From Mesorhizobium sp. B2-1-8 (GTDB lineage Bacteria > Pseudomonadota > Alphaproteobacteria > Rhizobiales > Rhizobiaceae): DNA of 64,000 nucleotides. The stretch covers positions 62,001 to 126,000 of the forward strand of contig NZ_CP083952.1 of the NCBI RefSeq assembly GCF_006442545.2, written 5' to 3'. The notes under the pieces are model-generated. The model made no database searches. It saw only the letters and a list, made by a program, of their open reading frames with translations, and was not told the DNA's origin. A program made the position numbers and the translations under genes. The first letter of the stretch is position 1, and every line of letters begins with the position of its first letter. Shown here in pieces: positions 1 to 10,130 of this stretch.

Positions 1-537
1 GCCGAAGGTGGCCCCGCCGCTCCGGCAGCAGCCGAAAAGCCGATCGCCGACCTCCTGGCCAGCGCCAGCGTCGAAAAGGGCGCTGCCATCTTCAAGAAGT
101 GCCAGGCCTGCCATTCCGGCGAAAAGGGCGGCCCTAACAAGGTCGGTCCGGATCTCTGGGACCTCGTCGACCGCCCGGTCGCCGAGCATGAAGGCTTCGC
201 CTATTCGGCCGGCATGAAGGAATTCTCCAAGGGCGGCACCGAGAAGTGGACCTATGACAACATCAACCACTTCATCACCTCGCCGAAGAAATTCGTGAAG
301 GGCACGGCGATGGGCTTTGCCGGCCTGCCCAAGGAAGAAGATCGCGCCAACGTCATCGCTTATCTGCGCACGCTGTCGGACAACCCCAAGCCGCTGCCGG
401 CACCGGGTGCCGCCGCGGACGCCTCCGCGCCCGCCAAGCCGGCCGATGGGGCCGCTCCGGCGAAACCGGCTGACGGCGCCGCACCGGCCAAACCCGCGGC
501 TCCCGCCGCGCCTGCGCCGGCCGCACCGGCAAAATAA
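1..537 (+). CDS. Class I cytochrome c, CycM-like (5' end outside window)
   Basis: The frame is open from base 1 with no start, so the N-terminus lies upstream. A haem-binding CQACH motif is at visible residues 34-38 and the likely axial methionine is in GTAMGFAGL (Met104), which is the spacing of small class I cytochromes c. The visible domain ends near residue 130. A low-complexity tail of about 45 residues follows, with [13 protein letters not shown] repeats rich in Ala and Pro, probably a flexible periplasmic tail. Membrane-anchored CycM proteins of rhizobia carry electrons to the aa3 oxidase and have an N-terminal anchor before an Ala/Pro linker. The first visible residues ([13 protein letters not shown]) fit such a linker. 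The fold is clear; the exact oxidase partner is inferred. Confidence 0.88.
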   Translation, partial: AEGGPAAPAAAEKPIADLLASASVEKGAAIFKKCQACHSGEKGGPNKVGPDLWDLVDRPVAEHEGFAYSAGMKEFSKGGTEKWTYDNINHFITSPKKFVKGTAMGFAGLPKEEDRANVIAYLRTLSDNPKPLPAPGAAADASAPAKPADGAAPAKPADGAAPAKPAAPAAPAPAAPAK

Positions 538-560
538 CCGGAAATGCGGTGATCATCTTG

Positions 561-587
561 AAAAAGCCGGGTTCTGCCCGGCTTTTT
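561..587 (+). terminator. Rho-independent terminator after cytochrome c
   Basis: A perfect 11-bp stem (AAAAAGCCGGG with CCCGGCTTTTT) encloses a 5-base loop and ends in a T run, 23 bases after the cytochrome stop codon. The A tract on the other side would let it also act on the opposite strand. Confidence 0.92.
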
Positions 588-699
588 CGTTAGGAAAAGC
601 TCCGATGCGGCGACAAAGCCGCGCATGGCGGTTTTCACGAGCGCCAAATCATCTAGATTGCGTCTGGATGATCCGCAGGCATGGCGAAGAGGATAGTGC

Positions 700-2577
700 A
701 TGACGGTTGGCCGAACGCTTCTCATGTCGTTGCTGGCGGCGGCCCTGCTGGCGGCGGGGTTGCAGACGACCCTGGCCGACGAGTGGCGCACCACCTCATC
801 GCTGATCGGCGACTCCAAATACGGCGACAATTTCCAGCACTACGACTACGTCAACCCGAACGCGCCCAAGGGCGGCACACTGAATTCAGTGGTGCTCGGC
901 ACCTTCGATAGTTTCAACCCCTACATCGTCCAGGGAACGCCGGCGGCAGGTCTCGTCGGATTCGGCGGCGGCCTGCTCTACGACACCCTGATGGAGCAGG
1001 CGACCGATGAGGGCAGCGTCAGCCATCCGCTGATCGCCGACGCCTATAAATATCCGGCCGACTACTCCTCGGCGACCTACCGGCTCGATCCGCGCGCCAA
1101 ATGGCATGACGGCCAGCCGATCACCGTCGACGACGTGATCTGGTCGTTCCAGGTGCTGAAGGCGAACAGCCCGCAATACAACCGCTATTTCGAGAATGTC
1201 ACCGATGCGGTGGCGGTTTCCGACCGCGAGGTCGAATTCCACTTCAACCAGAAGGGCAACCGCGAACTGCCCAAGATCATGGGCGATCTTGCCGTGCTGC
1301 CAAAGCACTGGTGGGAGGGTACCGATGCCAACGGCAAGAAGCGCGACATCACCAAGTCGACGCTGGAAATTCCACTCGGCTCGGCGGCCTACAAGATCGC
1401 CAGCTTCAAGCCTGGCTCCGAAATCATCTGGCAGCGCGTGCCGGACTATTGGGCCGCCAAACTGCCGGTGAAGGTCGGCCGCGAGAATTTCGATACGCGC
1501 CGATACACCTACATCCTCGACGACAATGCCGCCTGGCTGGCCTTCACCAAGGGCGGGCTGGAAGACATCCACCGCGAAAACAGCTCGCGCAAATGGGCGA
1601 CGGCCTACAATTTTCCGGCTGTCCAAGCCGGTGATGTCATCAAAAAGGACTTCCAGACCCGGTCGCCGCAGCCGATGCAGGGCTTCGTTCTCAACCAGCG
1701 GCGGCCGCAGTTTCAGGACCGGCTGGTGCGTGAGGCACTGACCATGCCGTTCGATTTCGAAAGCATGAATCGTACGCTGTTCTTCGGTTTCAATACCCGC
1801 ACATCGAGCTATTTCCAGGGCACCGAACTGGCGTCCAGCGGATTGCCGCAAGGCAAGGAACTGGAGATCCTGGAAAAATACCGCGACAAGCTGCCGCCGG
1901 AACTCTTCACCCAGGAATTCAAGCTGCCTGTCTACGACTCTCCGCAAGCGGAGCGAAAGTACCTGAAGCAGGCCGTCGATCTGTTCGCCAAGGCCGGATG
2001 GGTCATCAAGGGCGGCAAGATGGTCAACGCCAAGACAGGCGCACCGTTCAAGTTCGAGATCCTCGGCTGGAACGACACAGACCAGGTGATCGCCAGCCCC
2101 TACATTGCCAACCTGCGCAAGATCGGCGTCGACGCTACTCTGCGCATCATCGATCAGACGCAGTACATCAACCGCGTCAACAACTTCGATTTCGATGTCG
2201 TGACGGGTCTGTTCGGCCAGTCGGATTCGCCCGGCAACGAGCAGCGCGATTTCTGGAGCTCGAAAGCCGCCGATGCGCCTGGTTCGCGCAACCTGATGGG
2301 CATCAAGAATCCAATCGTCGACGCGCTGGTCGATCGCATCATCTTTGCCACCGACCGCGATGATCTGGTCGCCGCCACCCATGCGCTCGACCGCGTCCTG
2401 CTGTGGAACTTCTACGTGGTGCCGCAATATTACCGTTCCGCGGTCTGGCTGGCCTATTGGAACAAGTTCAAGTTCCCCGACAAGCAGCCTGCCTATGTGG
2501 GCGTCGACATCGATTCCTGGTGGGTCGATCTCGACAAGGAAAAAGCGCTGGCGGCCAAATACAAGGGCGGCAATTGA
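700..2577 (+). CDS. yejA: Peptide ABC transporter substrate-binding protein, YejA type (copy 1)
   Basis: 625-residue family 5 periplasmic binding protein. Residues 1-26 form a Sec signal peptide ending in TTLADEW. The N-terminal segment with HYDYVNPNAPKGG and the later MQGFVLNQRRPQFQD block are typical of the YejA branch, which feeds the YejBEF importer for oligopeptides and microcin-like peptides. It is the first of five co-directional genes (two binding proteins, permeases YejB and YejE, ATPase YejF). Its stop codon overlaps the next start in TGATG, so the two binding proteins are translationally coupled. In rhizobia the Yej system has been linked to tolerance of host antimicrobial peptides; whether this copy does that cannot be told from sequence. 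Confidence 0.9.
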   Translation: MTVGRTLLMSLLAAALLAAGLQTTLADEWRTTSSLIGDSKYGDNFQHYDYVNPNAPKGGTLNSVVLGTFDSFNPYIVQGTPAAGLVGFGGGLLYDTLMEQATDEGSVSHPLIADAYKYPADYSSATYRLDPRAKWHDGQPITVDDVIWSFQVLKANSPQYNRYFENVTDAVAVSDREVEFHFNQKGNRELPKIMGDLAVLPKHWWEGTDANGKKRDITKSTLEIPLGSAAYKIASFKPGSEIIWQRVPDYWAAKLPVKVGRENFDTRRYTYILDDNAAWLAFTKGGLEDIHRENSSRKWATAYNFPAVQAGDVIKKDFQTRSPQPMQGFVLNQRRPQFQDRLVREALTMPFDFESMNRTLFFGFNTRTSSYFQGTELASSGLPQGKELEILEKYRDKLPPELFTQEFKLPVYDSPQAERKYLKQAVDLFAKAGWVIKGGKMVNAKTGAPFKFEILGWNDTDQVIASPYIANLRKIGVDATLRIIDQTQYINRVNNFDFDVVTGLFGQSDSPGNEQRDFWSSKAADAPGSRNLMGIKNPIVDALVDRIIFATDRDDLVAATHALDRVLLWNFYVVPQYYRSAVWLAYWNKFKFPDKQPAYVGVDIDSWWVDLDKEKALAAKYKGGN

Positions 2578-4445
2578 TGGCGGTGCTACCCCGCCGCGAT
2601 TTCCTGGCTTTGGGCGGCGCCGCCGCTGCCGCAGCCCTGATGCCGGGCAAAGCCTTCGCAAGCATTGCAACCGGGACCAAGCTGCACGGTCTGTCCGCCT
2701 TCGGCGACCTCAAATACAAACCTGACTTCCCGCATTTCGACTATGTCAATCCGGACGCGCCCAAGGGCGGCCAGATGAATTTCGCGCCGCCCAACGCAAC
2801 CCTCAATCAGAGCTTCCTGACTTTCAACACGCTGAATTTCCTGGTGTTGAAGGGGGAGGCGCCGCCGCGCGCCGAACTCTGCTTCGATTCCCTGATGACA
2901 AGCGCCCTCGATGAGCCGGATGCGGTCTACGGCCTGCTTGCCGAGTCCGTCACGCTGTCGCAAGACCGCAACGGCTTCCGCTTCGTGCTTCGGCCGCAAG
3001 CGCGTTTCCACGACGGCTCGCCGCTGACCGCAGAGGACGTCGCCTTCGCGCTGAAGCTTTACAAGGACCAAGGTCACCCGAACCTTTCCAAGGCACTGCG
3101 GCATATGACGGAAGCGGTCGCGGTCGATCCGACCACGCTCGAGCTGACCTTCAATGGCGAGCAGTCGGCGCAAAACATCCTGGCGGTCGTGGTAATGCCG
3201 ATCGTGTCCAAGGCCTTTTATACGGCCAATAAATTCGACGCCTCGACGATGACGCCGCCGCTCGGCTCCGGGCCCTACAAGATTGGGCGCGTGGCGGCCG
3301 GACAGACTGTCGAATATGAGCGCGTGGCCGACTATTGGGGCCGCGATCTCCCTGTGAACCGCGGCCTGTACAATTTCGACCGCATCCGCATCGATTTCTA
3401 CCTCGACCGGCAGGCAGCCTTCGAAGCGTTCAAAAAAGGCGACACGCATTTTCGCGAGGAATTCACCGCGCGCGTATGGGCGACCGGATACGACTTTCCA
3501 GCGTTGAAGGACGGCAAGGTCGTCAAACGGGAATTTCCCGGCGAGAAGACGCCGGACATGCAGGGCGTCGCTCTGAACCAGCGTCGTCCGCAATTCCGCG
3601 ACGAACGGGTGCGACGGGCGATCGCCAGATGCTTCGATTTCGAATGGATGAAGCGGGCGCTGTTTTACGGCTCCTACGAACGTGCTCAGTCGAATTTCGA
3701 ACGGTCGGATTACAAGGCAGAAGGGCTGCCCTCGCCCGAGGAATTGGCCCTGCTGGAGCCGTTCAGGGCCGAGTTGCCGCCAGAAGTCTTTGGTGAAGCG
3801 GTGACGCAGCCCCTCTCCGACGGTTCGGGCCATGACCGCAAGCAGCTGGGCGAGGCTTCGCGATTGCTTGCGCAGGCCGGCTGGAAACGTGCCGGCAGTT
3901 TCCTCGTCAACGACAAGGGTGAGCGGCTGCGGGTTGAAATGCTGGCGGAGGATGACGGCATCGTTCGCATCTACACCCCGTGGTCCGAGAATATGAAGGC
4001 GATCGGAATCGACGCATCGATCCGGCAAGTCGATTCAGCGCAATATGAACAGCGGCAGAGCGATTTCGACTTCGATCTCGACATGCTGCATTGGTCGATC
4101 GGAGCGACACCGACCGATGACGGGCTGGAAATGCTCTATGATTCCCGGATGGCTGACATACCGGGGCAGCGCAATTATCCGGGTACGAAAAGCAAGGCCA
4201 TCGATGCGCTGATCGTGGCGGCCGGCAAGGCACAAAGCCGCGTAGAACTGGTCACCGCGCTCAGGGCGCTCGACCGGGTCTTGCGCGCGCGGCTAGACTG
4301 GATACCAACATACTATCTGGCGAATCACCGCGTCGCCTATTGGGACATGTTCGGCTTTGTCGAGCAAAAGCCCGATTTCGGCTTTCCGGTCGAGACGCTG
4401 TGGTGGTTCGACAAGGGCAAGGCGGCAAAAATTGGCAAAGGCTGA
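2577..4445 (+). CDS. Peptide ABC transporter substrate-binding protein, YejA type (copy 2)
   Basis: 622-residue paralogue of the preceding binding protein, sharing HFDYVNPDAPKGG and MQGVALNQRRPQFRD. The ATG at 2577 overlaps the previous stop by one base. It begins a twin-arginine signal (PRRDFLALGGAAAAAALMPG), whereas copy 1 has a Sec-type leader. The frame is open further upstream, but the Tat signal fixes the start. Tat export implies folding or cofactor binding before secretion, or is simply a family habit, since many alphaproteobacterial binding proteins use it. The two tandem binding proteins probably present different peptides to one YejBEF core. Confidence 0.88.
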   Translation: MAVLPRRDFLALGGAAAAAALMPGKAFASIATGTKLHGLSAFGDLKYKPDFPHFDYVNPDAPKGGQMNFAPPNATLNQSFLTFNTLNFLVLKGEAPPRAELCFDSLMTSALDEPDAVYGLLAESVTLSQDRNGFRFVLRPQARFHDGSPLTAEDVAFALKLYKDQGHPNLSKALRHMTEAVAVDPTTLELTFNGEQSAQNILAVVVMPIVSKAFYTANKFDASTMTPPLGSGPYKIGRVAAGQTVEYERVADYWGRDLPVNRGLYNFDRIRIDFYLDRQAAFEAFKKGDTHFREEFTARVWATGYDFPALKDGKVVKREFPGEKTPDMQGVALNQRRPQFRDERVRRAIARCFDFEWMKRALFYGSYERAQSNFERSDYKAEGLPSPEELALLEPFRAELPPEVFGEAVTQPLSDGSGHDRKQLGEASRLLAQAGWKRAGSFLVNDKGERLRVEMLAEDDGIVRIYTPWSENMKAIGIDASIRQVDSAQYEQRQSDFDFDLDMLHWSIGATPTDDGLEMLYDSRMADIPGQRNYPGTKSKAIDALIVAAGKAQSRVELVTALRALDRVLRARLDWIPTYYLANHRVAYWDMFGFVEQKPDFGFPVETLWWFDKGKAAKIGKG

Positions 4446-4461
4446 ATTTCTTGCGGGTGTT

Positions 4462-4644
4462 GGCGCTGCCCCTCACCTGCCTGCCGGCATCCTCTCCCCG
4501 TATAGTGACGGGGAGAAGGGCGCTCTCATCGGTGATTTCGCCAACTGCAAACGTCGCGATAAGAGCGCCGAGGCTGCGGCCAGTCCCTTTCTCCCCGTCA
4601 CTATACGGGGAGAAATGTCCGGCAGGACAATGAGGGGCGGCGCC
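4462..4644. repeat. Palindromic intergenic repeat, family 1, copy 1
   Basis: 183-bp imperfect inverted repeat filling most of the gap between the second binding-protein gene and yejB. The outer ends (GGCGCTGCCCCTCA and TGAGGGGCGGCGCC) are inverted. Inside are two arms, each a hairpin with stem CTCCCCGT/ACGGGGAG and loop ATAGTG or CACTAT. The arms are complementary to one another. Three related copies lie at 12699, 32296 and 44873. Confidence 0.88.
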
Positions 4645-4724
4645 GGCGTCGACAATTGGACTGAGGCGACTGCCTTGGGGGTGCCGCCGGACACGGTGGC
4701 TCTCCTTGAGGAGGATACCATCTG

Positions 4725-5819
4725 ATGGGCGCCTATATACTGCGCCGTATCCTTTTGATGATCCCGACCCTGTTCGGCATCATGGCGATCTCCTTCGCCG
4801 TCATCCAGTTCGCGCCTGGCGGCCCGGTCGAGCAGGTCATCGCCAAGCTGACCAACCAGGGCGGCAGCGACCGCCTCGGCGGTGGTGGCGGTGATGCTGG
4901 CGGCTCCAATTTCGACGCCGCCGGCGATGTCGGTTCGAAATATCGCGGCGCCCAGGGTCTCGACCCGGAATTCATCAAGAAGCTGGAGAAGCAGTTCGGC
5001 TTCGACAAGCCGCCGCTCGAACGCTTCGGCATGATGCTGTGGAATTACGCCAGGTTCGATTTCGGCAACAGCTATTTTCGCGATATTTCGGTGCTCGACC
5101 TGATCCTCGAGAAGATGCCCGTTTCGATTTCGATCGGGCTCTGGATCACGCTCCTGTCCTATCTGATCTCGATCCCGCTCGGCATCCGCAAGGCGGTGAA
5201 GGACGGCACCCCCTTCGACGTCTGGACCAGCGGCGTCGTCATCGTAGGCTATGCCATTCCGGGCTTCCTGTTCGGCATCCTTTTGATGGTGCTGTTCGCC
5301 GGCGGCTCGTTTTGGGACTGGTTCCCGTTGCGCGGCATCGTCTCGGACAATTGGGACCAGTTGTCGTGGCCGGCCAAGATCGCCGACTATTTCTGGCACA
5401 TGACCTTGCCGCTGACGGCGCTGGTGCTGTCGGCCTTCGCCACGACGACGCTTTTGACCAAGAACTCGTTCCTGGAGGAGATCCGCAAGCAGTATGTGGT
5501 GACGGCGCGCGCCAAGGGCCTGTCGGAACGGCAGGTGCTTTACGGCCATGTGTTCCGCAATGCCATGCTGATCGTCATCGCCGGCTTCCCGGGCGCCTTC
5601 ATCTCGGCCTTCTTCACCGGCTCGCTGCTGATCGAGAACATCTTTTCGCTCGATGGCCTCGGCCTGCTCGGCTTCAGGTCCGTCGTCGAGCGCGACTATC
5701 CCGTGGTGTTCGCCAATCTCTACATCTTCTCGCTTCTCGGCCTGTTCATCGGGCTCTTGTCCGACCTGATGTACACCTGGGTCGATCCGCGTATCGATTT
5801 CGAGCGGAGAGACGTCTGA
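4725..5819 (+). CDS. yejB: Peptide ABC transporter permease YejB
   Basis: 364-residue inner-membrane permease of the BPD_transp_1 family. It starts [20 protein letters not shown], the usual first helix of DppB/YejB proteins. A periplasmic insertion (about residues 40-110) contains a Gly-rich stretch ([15 protein letters not shown]) seen in YejB. The EAA loop is at [20 protein letters not shown], and the C-terminus has the [10 protein letters not shown] block. ATG 4725 follows GGAGG in CTTGAGGAGGATACCATCTG. Its stop overlaps the yejE start in TGATG. It forms the heterodimeric channel with YejE. Confidence 0.93.
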   Translation: MGAYILRRILLMIPTLFGIMAISFAVIQFAPGGPVEQVIAKLTNQGGSDRLGGGGGDAGGSNFDAAGDVGSKYRGAQGLDPEFIKKLEKQFGFDKPPLERFGMMLWNYARFDFGNSYFRDISVLDLILEKMPVSISIGLWITLLSYLISIPLGIRKAVKDGTPFDVWTSGVVIVGYAIPGFLFGILLMVLFAGGSFWDWFPLRGIVSDNWDQLSWPAKIADYFWHMTLPLTALVLSAFATTTLLTKNSFLEEIRKQYVVTARAKGLSERQVLYGHVFRNAMLIVIAGFPGAFISAFFTGSLLIENIFSLDGLGLLGFRSVVERDYPVVFANLYIFSLLGLFIGLLSDLMYTWVDPRIDFERRDV

Positions 5820-6964
5820 TGTCGGAGGCAAGCGTTACCGCCGGTGTCTTGCCGGAGCGGCTCCCACGGCCGTTCCTGTCGCCGCTCAACAAGCGCCGTC
5901 TGCAGAATTTCAAGGCTAATAAACGCGGCTTCTGGTCTTTGTGGATTTTCCTCGTCTTGTTCGTTTTGTCGCTGTTTGCCGAGTTCATCGCCAACGACAA
6001 GCCGATCATCGCGTCCTACAAGGGCGAAATCCTTTTCCCGGTGATGGTCGCTTACCCCGAGGAAAAATTCGGCGGCTTCTATGCCGTCACGGACTACCGC
6101 GACCCGGTGATCCAGGACGAGATCAATGCCCATGGCTGGATGATCTGGCCGCCGATCCGCTACTCCTACCAGACCGTCAACAACGCCATCCCGGAAGCAG
6201 CACCCGCCAAGCCGTCATGGGAATATGACGCCAAGACGCGCTGCAACCAGTATCCACAAGGAGCGGCCGATCCAGCCTGCAATGTCGGCAACTGGAACTG
6301 GCTCGGCACCGACGACCAGGCGCGCGACGTGCTGGCGCGCGTCATCTACGGCTTCCGCATTTCGGTGCTGTTCGGCCTGATCCTGACCGCGGGGTCGGCG
6401 CTGATCGGCGTCGGCGCCGGAGCCTTGCAGGGCTATTTCGGCGGCTGGACCGATCTGCTGTTCCAACGCTTCATCGAGATCTGGTCGGCCATTCCCGTGC
6501 TTTATCTGCTGCTCATCGTCGCCGCCATCCTGCCGCCGGGCTTCTTCATCCTGCTCGGCCTGATGCTGCTGTTCTCCTGGGTGGCGCTGGTCGGCGTGGT
6601 GCGGGCGGAGTTCCTGCGCGCCCGCAACTTCGAATATGTCAACGCGGCGCGCGCGCTCGGCGTGCGCAACCGCACCATCATGTTCCGGCACCTGCTGCCC
6701 AATGCGATGGTGGCGACATTGACGTTCCTGCCCTTTTTGCTGAGCGGCTCGATCTCGACACTGACCTCGCTCGATTATCTCGGCTTCGGCCTGCCGCCCG
6801 GCTCCGCCTCGCTCGGCGAACTGCTCAAGCAGGCACAGCGCAACCTCAACGCGCCTTGGCTCGGCATTTCCGGCTTCGTCGTCATCTCGCTGATGCTGTC
6901 GCTGCTGGTTTTTGTCGGCGAGGCGACGCGCGACGCCTTCGATCCGCGCAAGACGTTCAAATGA
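5819..6964 (+). CDS. yejE: Peptide ABC transporter permease YejE
   Basis: 381-residue permease of the DppC/OppC class. A cytoplasmic N-terminus (residues 1-35, containing NKRRLQNFKANKRGFWSL) precedes the first helix. A long periplasmic loop with paired Cys (CNQYPQGAADPAC) comes before LGTDDQARDVLARVIYGFR, the signature preceding helix 2. The EAA-like loop is VNAARALGVRNRTIMFRHLL. The frame is open far upstream inside yejB. ATG 5819 is chosen because it overlaps the yejB stop by one base and begins the conserved sequence. Partner of YejB; its end overlaps yejF by 4 bases (ATGA). Confidence 0.93.
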   Translation: MSEASVTAGVLPERLPRPFLSPLNKRRLQNFKANKRGFWSLWIFLVLFVLSLFAEFIANDKPIIASYKGEILFPVMVAYPEEKFGGFYAVTDYRDPVIQDEINAHGWMIWPPIRYSYQTVNNAIPEAAPAKPSWEYDAKTRCNQYPQGAADPACNVGNWNWLGTDDQARDVLARVIYGFRISVLFGLILTAGSALIGVGAGALQGYFGGWTDLLFQRFIEIWSAIPVLYLLLIVAAILPPGFFILLGLMLLFSWVALVGVVRAEFLRARNFEYVNAARALGVRNRTIMFRHLLPNAMVATLTFLPFLLSGSISTLTSLDYLGFGLPPGSASLGELLKQAQRNLNAPWLGISGFVVISLMLSLLVFVGEATRDAFDPRKTFK

Positions 6965-8592
6965 GCGAAACCCCCTTGCTCAGCGTCCAGGACCTCAGCG
7001 TCGCCTTCAGCCAGGACGGCGGCCAGTCTGTCGCCGTCGACCACATCTCGTTCGACATCGCCAAGGGCGAGACGGTGGCGCTGGTCGGCGAATCCGGCTC
7101 CGGCAAATCGGTCTCGGCGCTGTCGGTGCTGAAGCTGCTGCCCTACCCCAGCGCCAGCCATCCCTCGGGCAAGATCCTGTTCCAGGGCGCCGACCTGCTG
7201 GCCATGAGCGAGAAGCAATTGCGGCAGGTGCGCGGCAACAAGATCACCATGATCTTCCAGGAGCCGATGACCTCGCTCAATCCGTTGCACACGATCGAGC
7301 ACCAGATCGTCGAAATCCTGAAGCTGCATCAGGGCATGGGCGATCGTCCGGCCAAGGCGCGGACGCTGGCCCTACTCAACGAGGTCGGCATCCGCGATCC
7401 ACAGAAACGGCTCGACGCCTATCCGCACCAGCTTTCGGGCGGCCAGCGCCAACGCGTCATGATCGCCATGGCGCTCGCCAACGAGCCGGAACTGTTGATC
7501 GCCGACGAGCCGACGACGGCGCTCGATGTCACCGTGCAGGCGCAGATCCTCGAACTGCTCGCGGGCCTCAAAAGCCGCAAGGGCATGTCGATGCTGTTCA
7601 TCACCCATGACCTCGGCATCGTACGCAAGATCGCCGACCGGGTCTGCGTGATGACCAAGGGCAAGATCGTCGAGACAGGACCGACCAAGGACATCTTCGC
7701 CAACCCGCAGCACCCCTATACGCGCCACCTCCTGGCCGCCGAGCCGAAAGGCAAGCCGCCGGCCGCCAATGCCGGCGCCAAGCCTGTCATGACCGGCAAG
7801 GACATCAAGGTCTGGTTTCCGATCAAGCAGGGCTTCTTCCGGCGTGTCGTCGATCACGTGAAAGCGGTCGACGGCATCGATGTCACGGTGCGCGCCGGCC
7901 AGACGCTGGGCGTGGTCGGGGAATCCGGTTCGGGCAAGACGACGCTCGGCCTGGCGCTGGCGCGCATGATCTCGTCGACCGGAGCCATCCAGTTCAACGG
8001 CCGCGACATCAACCAGCTCACCTTCAACGCCATGCGGCCGCTCAGGCGCGAACTGCAGATCGTCTTTCAGGATCCGTTCGGTTCGCTCAGCCCGCGCATG
8101 TCGATCGCCGAGATCATCGAGGAAGGCCTGAAGATCCACGAGCCGAAACTGTCACCCGACGAGCGCGACGACAAGGTCGCCGCCGTGCTGAAGGAAGTCG
8201 GCCTCGACCCGGCGACCCGCAACCGCTATCCGCACGAATTTTCCGGTGGCCAGCGCCAGCGTGTCGCCATCGCGCGTGCCATGGTTCTCAACCCGCGCTT
8301 CGTCATGCTGGACGAGCCGACATCGGCGCTCGACATGAGCGTGCAGGCGCAGGTCGTCGATCTCCTGCGCGATTTGCAGGCCAAGCACGACCTCGCCTAT
8401 CTCTTCATCAGCCATGACCTCAAGGTCATCCGGGCGCTGGCCAACGACGTCATCGTCATGCGCAACGGCCAGATCGTCGAAGCCGGCACGTCCGAACAGA
8501 TTTTTGGAAATCCGCAAACCGACTATACTCGGGCGCTGATCTCGGCCGCCTTCAAGATCGAGACGGCGCCGACAGGCGTGGTCAGCGAGTGA
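6961..8592 (+). CDS. yejF: Peptide ABC transporter double ATPase YejF
   Basis: 543-residue protein with two complete ABC ATPase domains. The first (about 5-260) has Walker A GESGSGKS, signature LSGGQRQRV and Walker [10 protein letters not shown]. The second (about 285-535) has [17 protein letters not shown] and [12 protein letters not shown]. Each ends with the oligopeptide-transporter C-terminal extension ([11 protein letters not shown] and [10 protein letters not shown]). It energises YejBE from the cytoplasm. ATG 6961 overlaps the yejE stop in ATGA. All catalytic motifs are intact. Confidence 0.94.
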   Translation: MSETPLLSVQDLSVAFSQDGGQSVAVDHISFDIAKGETVALVGESGSGKSVSALSVLKLLPYPSASHPSGKILFQGADLLAMSEKQLRQVRGNKITMIFQEPMTSLNPLHTIEHQIVEILKLHQGMGDRPAKARTLALLNEVGIRDPQKRLDAYPHQLSGGQRQRVMIAMALANEPELLIADEPTTALDVTVQAQILELLAGLKSRKGMSMLFITHDLGIVRKIADRVCVMTKGKIVETGPTKDIFANPQHPYTRHLLAAEPKGKPPAANAGAKPVMTGKDIKVWFPIKQGFFRRVVDHVKAVDGIDVTVRAGQTLGVVGESGSGKTTLGLALARMISSTGAIQFNGRDINQLTFNAMRPLRRELQIVFQDPFGSLSPRMSIAEIIEEGLKIHEPKLSPDERDDKVAAVLKEVGLDPATRNRYPHEFSGGQRQRVAIARAMVLNPRFVMLDEPTSALDMSVQAQVVDLLRDLQAKHDLAYLFISHDLKVIRALANDVIVMRNGQIVEAGTSEQIFGNPQTDYTRALISAAFKIETAPTGVVSE

Positions 8593-8622
8593 TCCGCACA
8601 AGGAAGGACTGAACGAACCGCG

Positions 8623-9564
8623 ATGGAAAAAGGCCGTATCCTGCTTGCCGTCACCGGCTTTCATCCGCAGCGCTGGCGCGACCTGTTGTCGGCCGAGCGC
8701 GAGGTGGTGCTGGAGCCGGACGGCGCCAAGGATCCCTCGATCACCTATGCGGTGGTGTGGAAGCACAAGCCCAATCTGATGTCGTCGCTGCCCAATCTGC
8801 GCGCCATCTTCTCGATCGGCGCCGGCGTCGACCATATCTTCGCCGATCCCGGCCTGCCCGACGTGCCGATCGTCAAGGTCGTCGCCGATAACTTGACGCA
8901 GTACATGACCGAGTACGTCGTCTGGCGAGTGCTCGACCATCATCGCCAGGGCCTGCTCTACCGGTCGCAGCAGCTGAAGAAGATCTGGCACGAACCGCAA
9001 CAGAGGCCGGCCGGCGACATTTCCGTCGGCATCATGGGTCTCGGCAGTCTCGGCCGGGCCGCGGCCTCGGTGCTTCTGTCGCTCGGCTTCGCGGTCAATG
9101 GCTGGTCGCGCAGCGACCGGCCGATGAAGGGGGTGGCGACCTATTCCGGCGAAGCGGGCCTGATCCCGTTCCTCAACGCCACCGACATTCTGGTGGTGCT
9201 CCTGCCGCTCACTCCGGACACGCAAGGCATCATCAATTACGGCGTGCTGAAGGAATTGCGCAAGCGCAACGGGCTTGGCGGCTCGGTGCTGATCAATGCC
9301 GGACGCGGGCGGCTGCAGAAGGATGCCGACATCGTGCGGGCCTTGGACGACGGCACGCTGAAGGAAGCGAGCCTCGACGTGTTCGAAGTCGAGCCGCTGC
9401 CGAAGACCAATCCGCTGTGGCGCCATCCGAAAGTGTTCGTGACGCCGCATGCCGCGGCGACTTCCGATCCCGTGCACCTGGCGCCGATCATGCTGCGCCA
9501 GATGGACGCCTTCGAGCGCGGCGAGAAGCTCGACAATCTGGTGGACCGCAAGGCGGGATATTAG
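8623..9564 (+). CDS. ghrA: Glyoxylate/hydroxypyruvate reductase A (D-2-hydroxyacid dehydrogenase)
   Basis: 313-residue NAD(P)-dependent D-2-hydroxyacid dehydrogenase of the GhrA branch. The nucleotide-binding Rossmann motif is GIMGLGSLGRAAA (near 135-147). The catalytic triad is visible as Arg in INAGRGRLQ, Glu in DVFEVEPLP and His in VTPHAAAT. GhrA enzymes reduce glyoxylate to glycolate and hydroxypyruvate to glycerate in the cytoplasm. It starts 30 bases after yejF, preceded by AAGGAC, so it could be read through from the Yej operon, although the functions do not obviously belong together. Confidence 0.88.
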   Translation: MEKGRILLAVTGFHPQRWRDLLSAEREVVLEPDGAKDPSITYAVVWKHKPNLMSSLPNLRAIFSIGAGVDHIFADPGLPDVPIVKVVADNLTQYMTEYVVWRVLDHHRQGLLYRSQQLKKIWHEPQQRPAGDISVGIMGLGSLGRAAASVLLSLGFAVNGWSRSDRPMKGVATYSGEAGLIPFLNATDILVVLLPLTPDTQGIINYGVLKELRKRNGLGGSVLINAGRGRLQKDADIVRALDDGTLKEASLDVFEVEPLPKTNPLWRHPKVFVTPHAAATSDPVHLAPIMLRQMDAFERGEKLDNLVDRKAGY

Positions 9565-9577
9565 CCAGACGTCGTCG

Positions 9578-10105
9578 TCACCTGGCCAAGTCCCAGTCCT
9601 GAAAACATTTCTTGATCGCCCGAACCGAAGGCAGCTGCAGCTTTGGCAGGTCGATCCGCTCGAACATCGCCCTGTATCTCTGCCGGTTTTCCGGCGTGGC
9701 CACGGCGATGTGGTGGATCATGTCCCATTTGATGCTGTCGCGCCCGCCTTCCAGGCCACCGCGCCTCTCCCTCTCGAACAGGGTTCGCCTGAAATGACGC
9801 AGCAGACTTGCCGAGGTGGAGATGTCCAGCAGGATCAATCCCGTCGAGCGCTGGAAGCGTTGCGGCATGCAAACCGAGTAGTTTCCGTCCATCACCCACC
9901 GCTCGCCGGCGATCGCGGCGTCATGCAAGGCAATGAACTCGTCCCTCGGGCGCTGCTCCCAATCCGTGTTGGGCAGATGAAAGAGCAGATCGAGATGGAT
10001 GGGCGTCAGGCCACGCTTGCGCGCGATCGCGTCGGCAAGCGTCGACTTGCCGCTGTTGGACGGCCCCAAAATACAGATGCGGTCGCCTAAGTCCGAGAGA
10101 TTCAC
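9578..10105 (-). CDS. P-loop nucleotide kinase-like protein (FlaR/adenylate-kinase-like)
   Basis: 175-residue cytoplasmic P-loop protein. A Walker A-type loop GPSNSGKSTLAD is near residue 15, followed by RKRGLTPIHLDLLFH, the pattern of proteins annotated as topology-modulation (FlaR) or small-molecule kinase-like. DWEQRPRDEFIALHDAA and ERWVMDGNY follow the typical order of this family. A nucleoside or nucleotide kinase role is plausible but the substrate is unknown. It converges on ghrA with 13 bases between the stops. Confidence 0.72.
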   Translation of the reverse strand: MNLSDLGDRICILGPSNSGKSTLADAIARKRGLTPIHLDLLFHLPNTDWEQRPRDEFIALHDAAIAGERWVMDGNYSVCMPQRFQRSTGLILLDISTSASLLRHFRRTLFERERRGGLEGGRDSIKWDMIHHIAVATPENRQRYRAMFERIDLPKLQLPSVRAIKKCFQDWDLAR

Positions 10106-10130
10106 CGGATGGAGCCTTGCGATTGGATCA

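Noticed and set aside
886..4028. Two long minus-strand open frames across the YejA-type genes
   Set aside because: They mirror the coding frames of two recognisable binding proteins and show no start context or domain.
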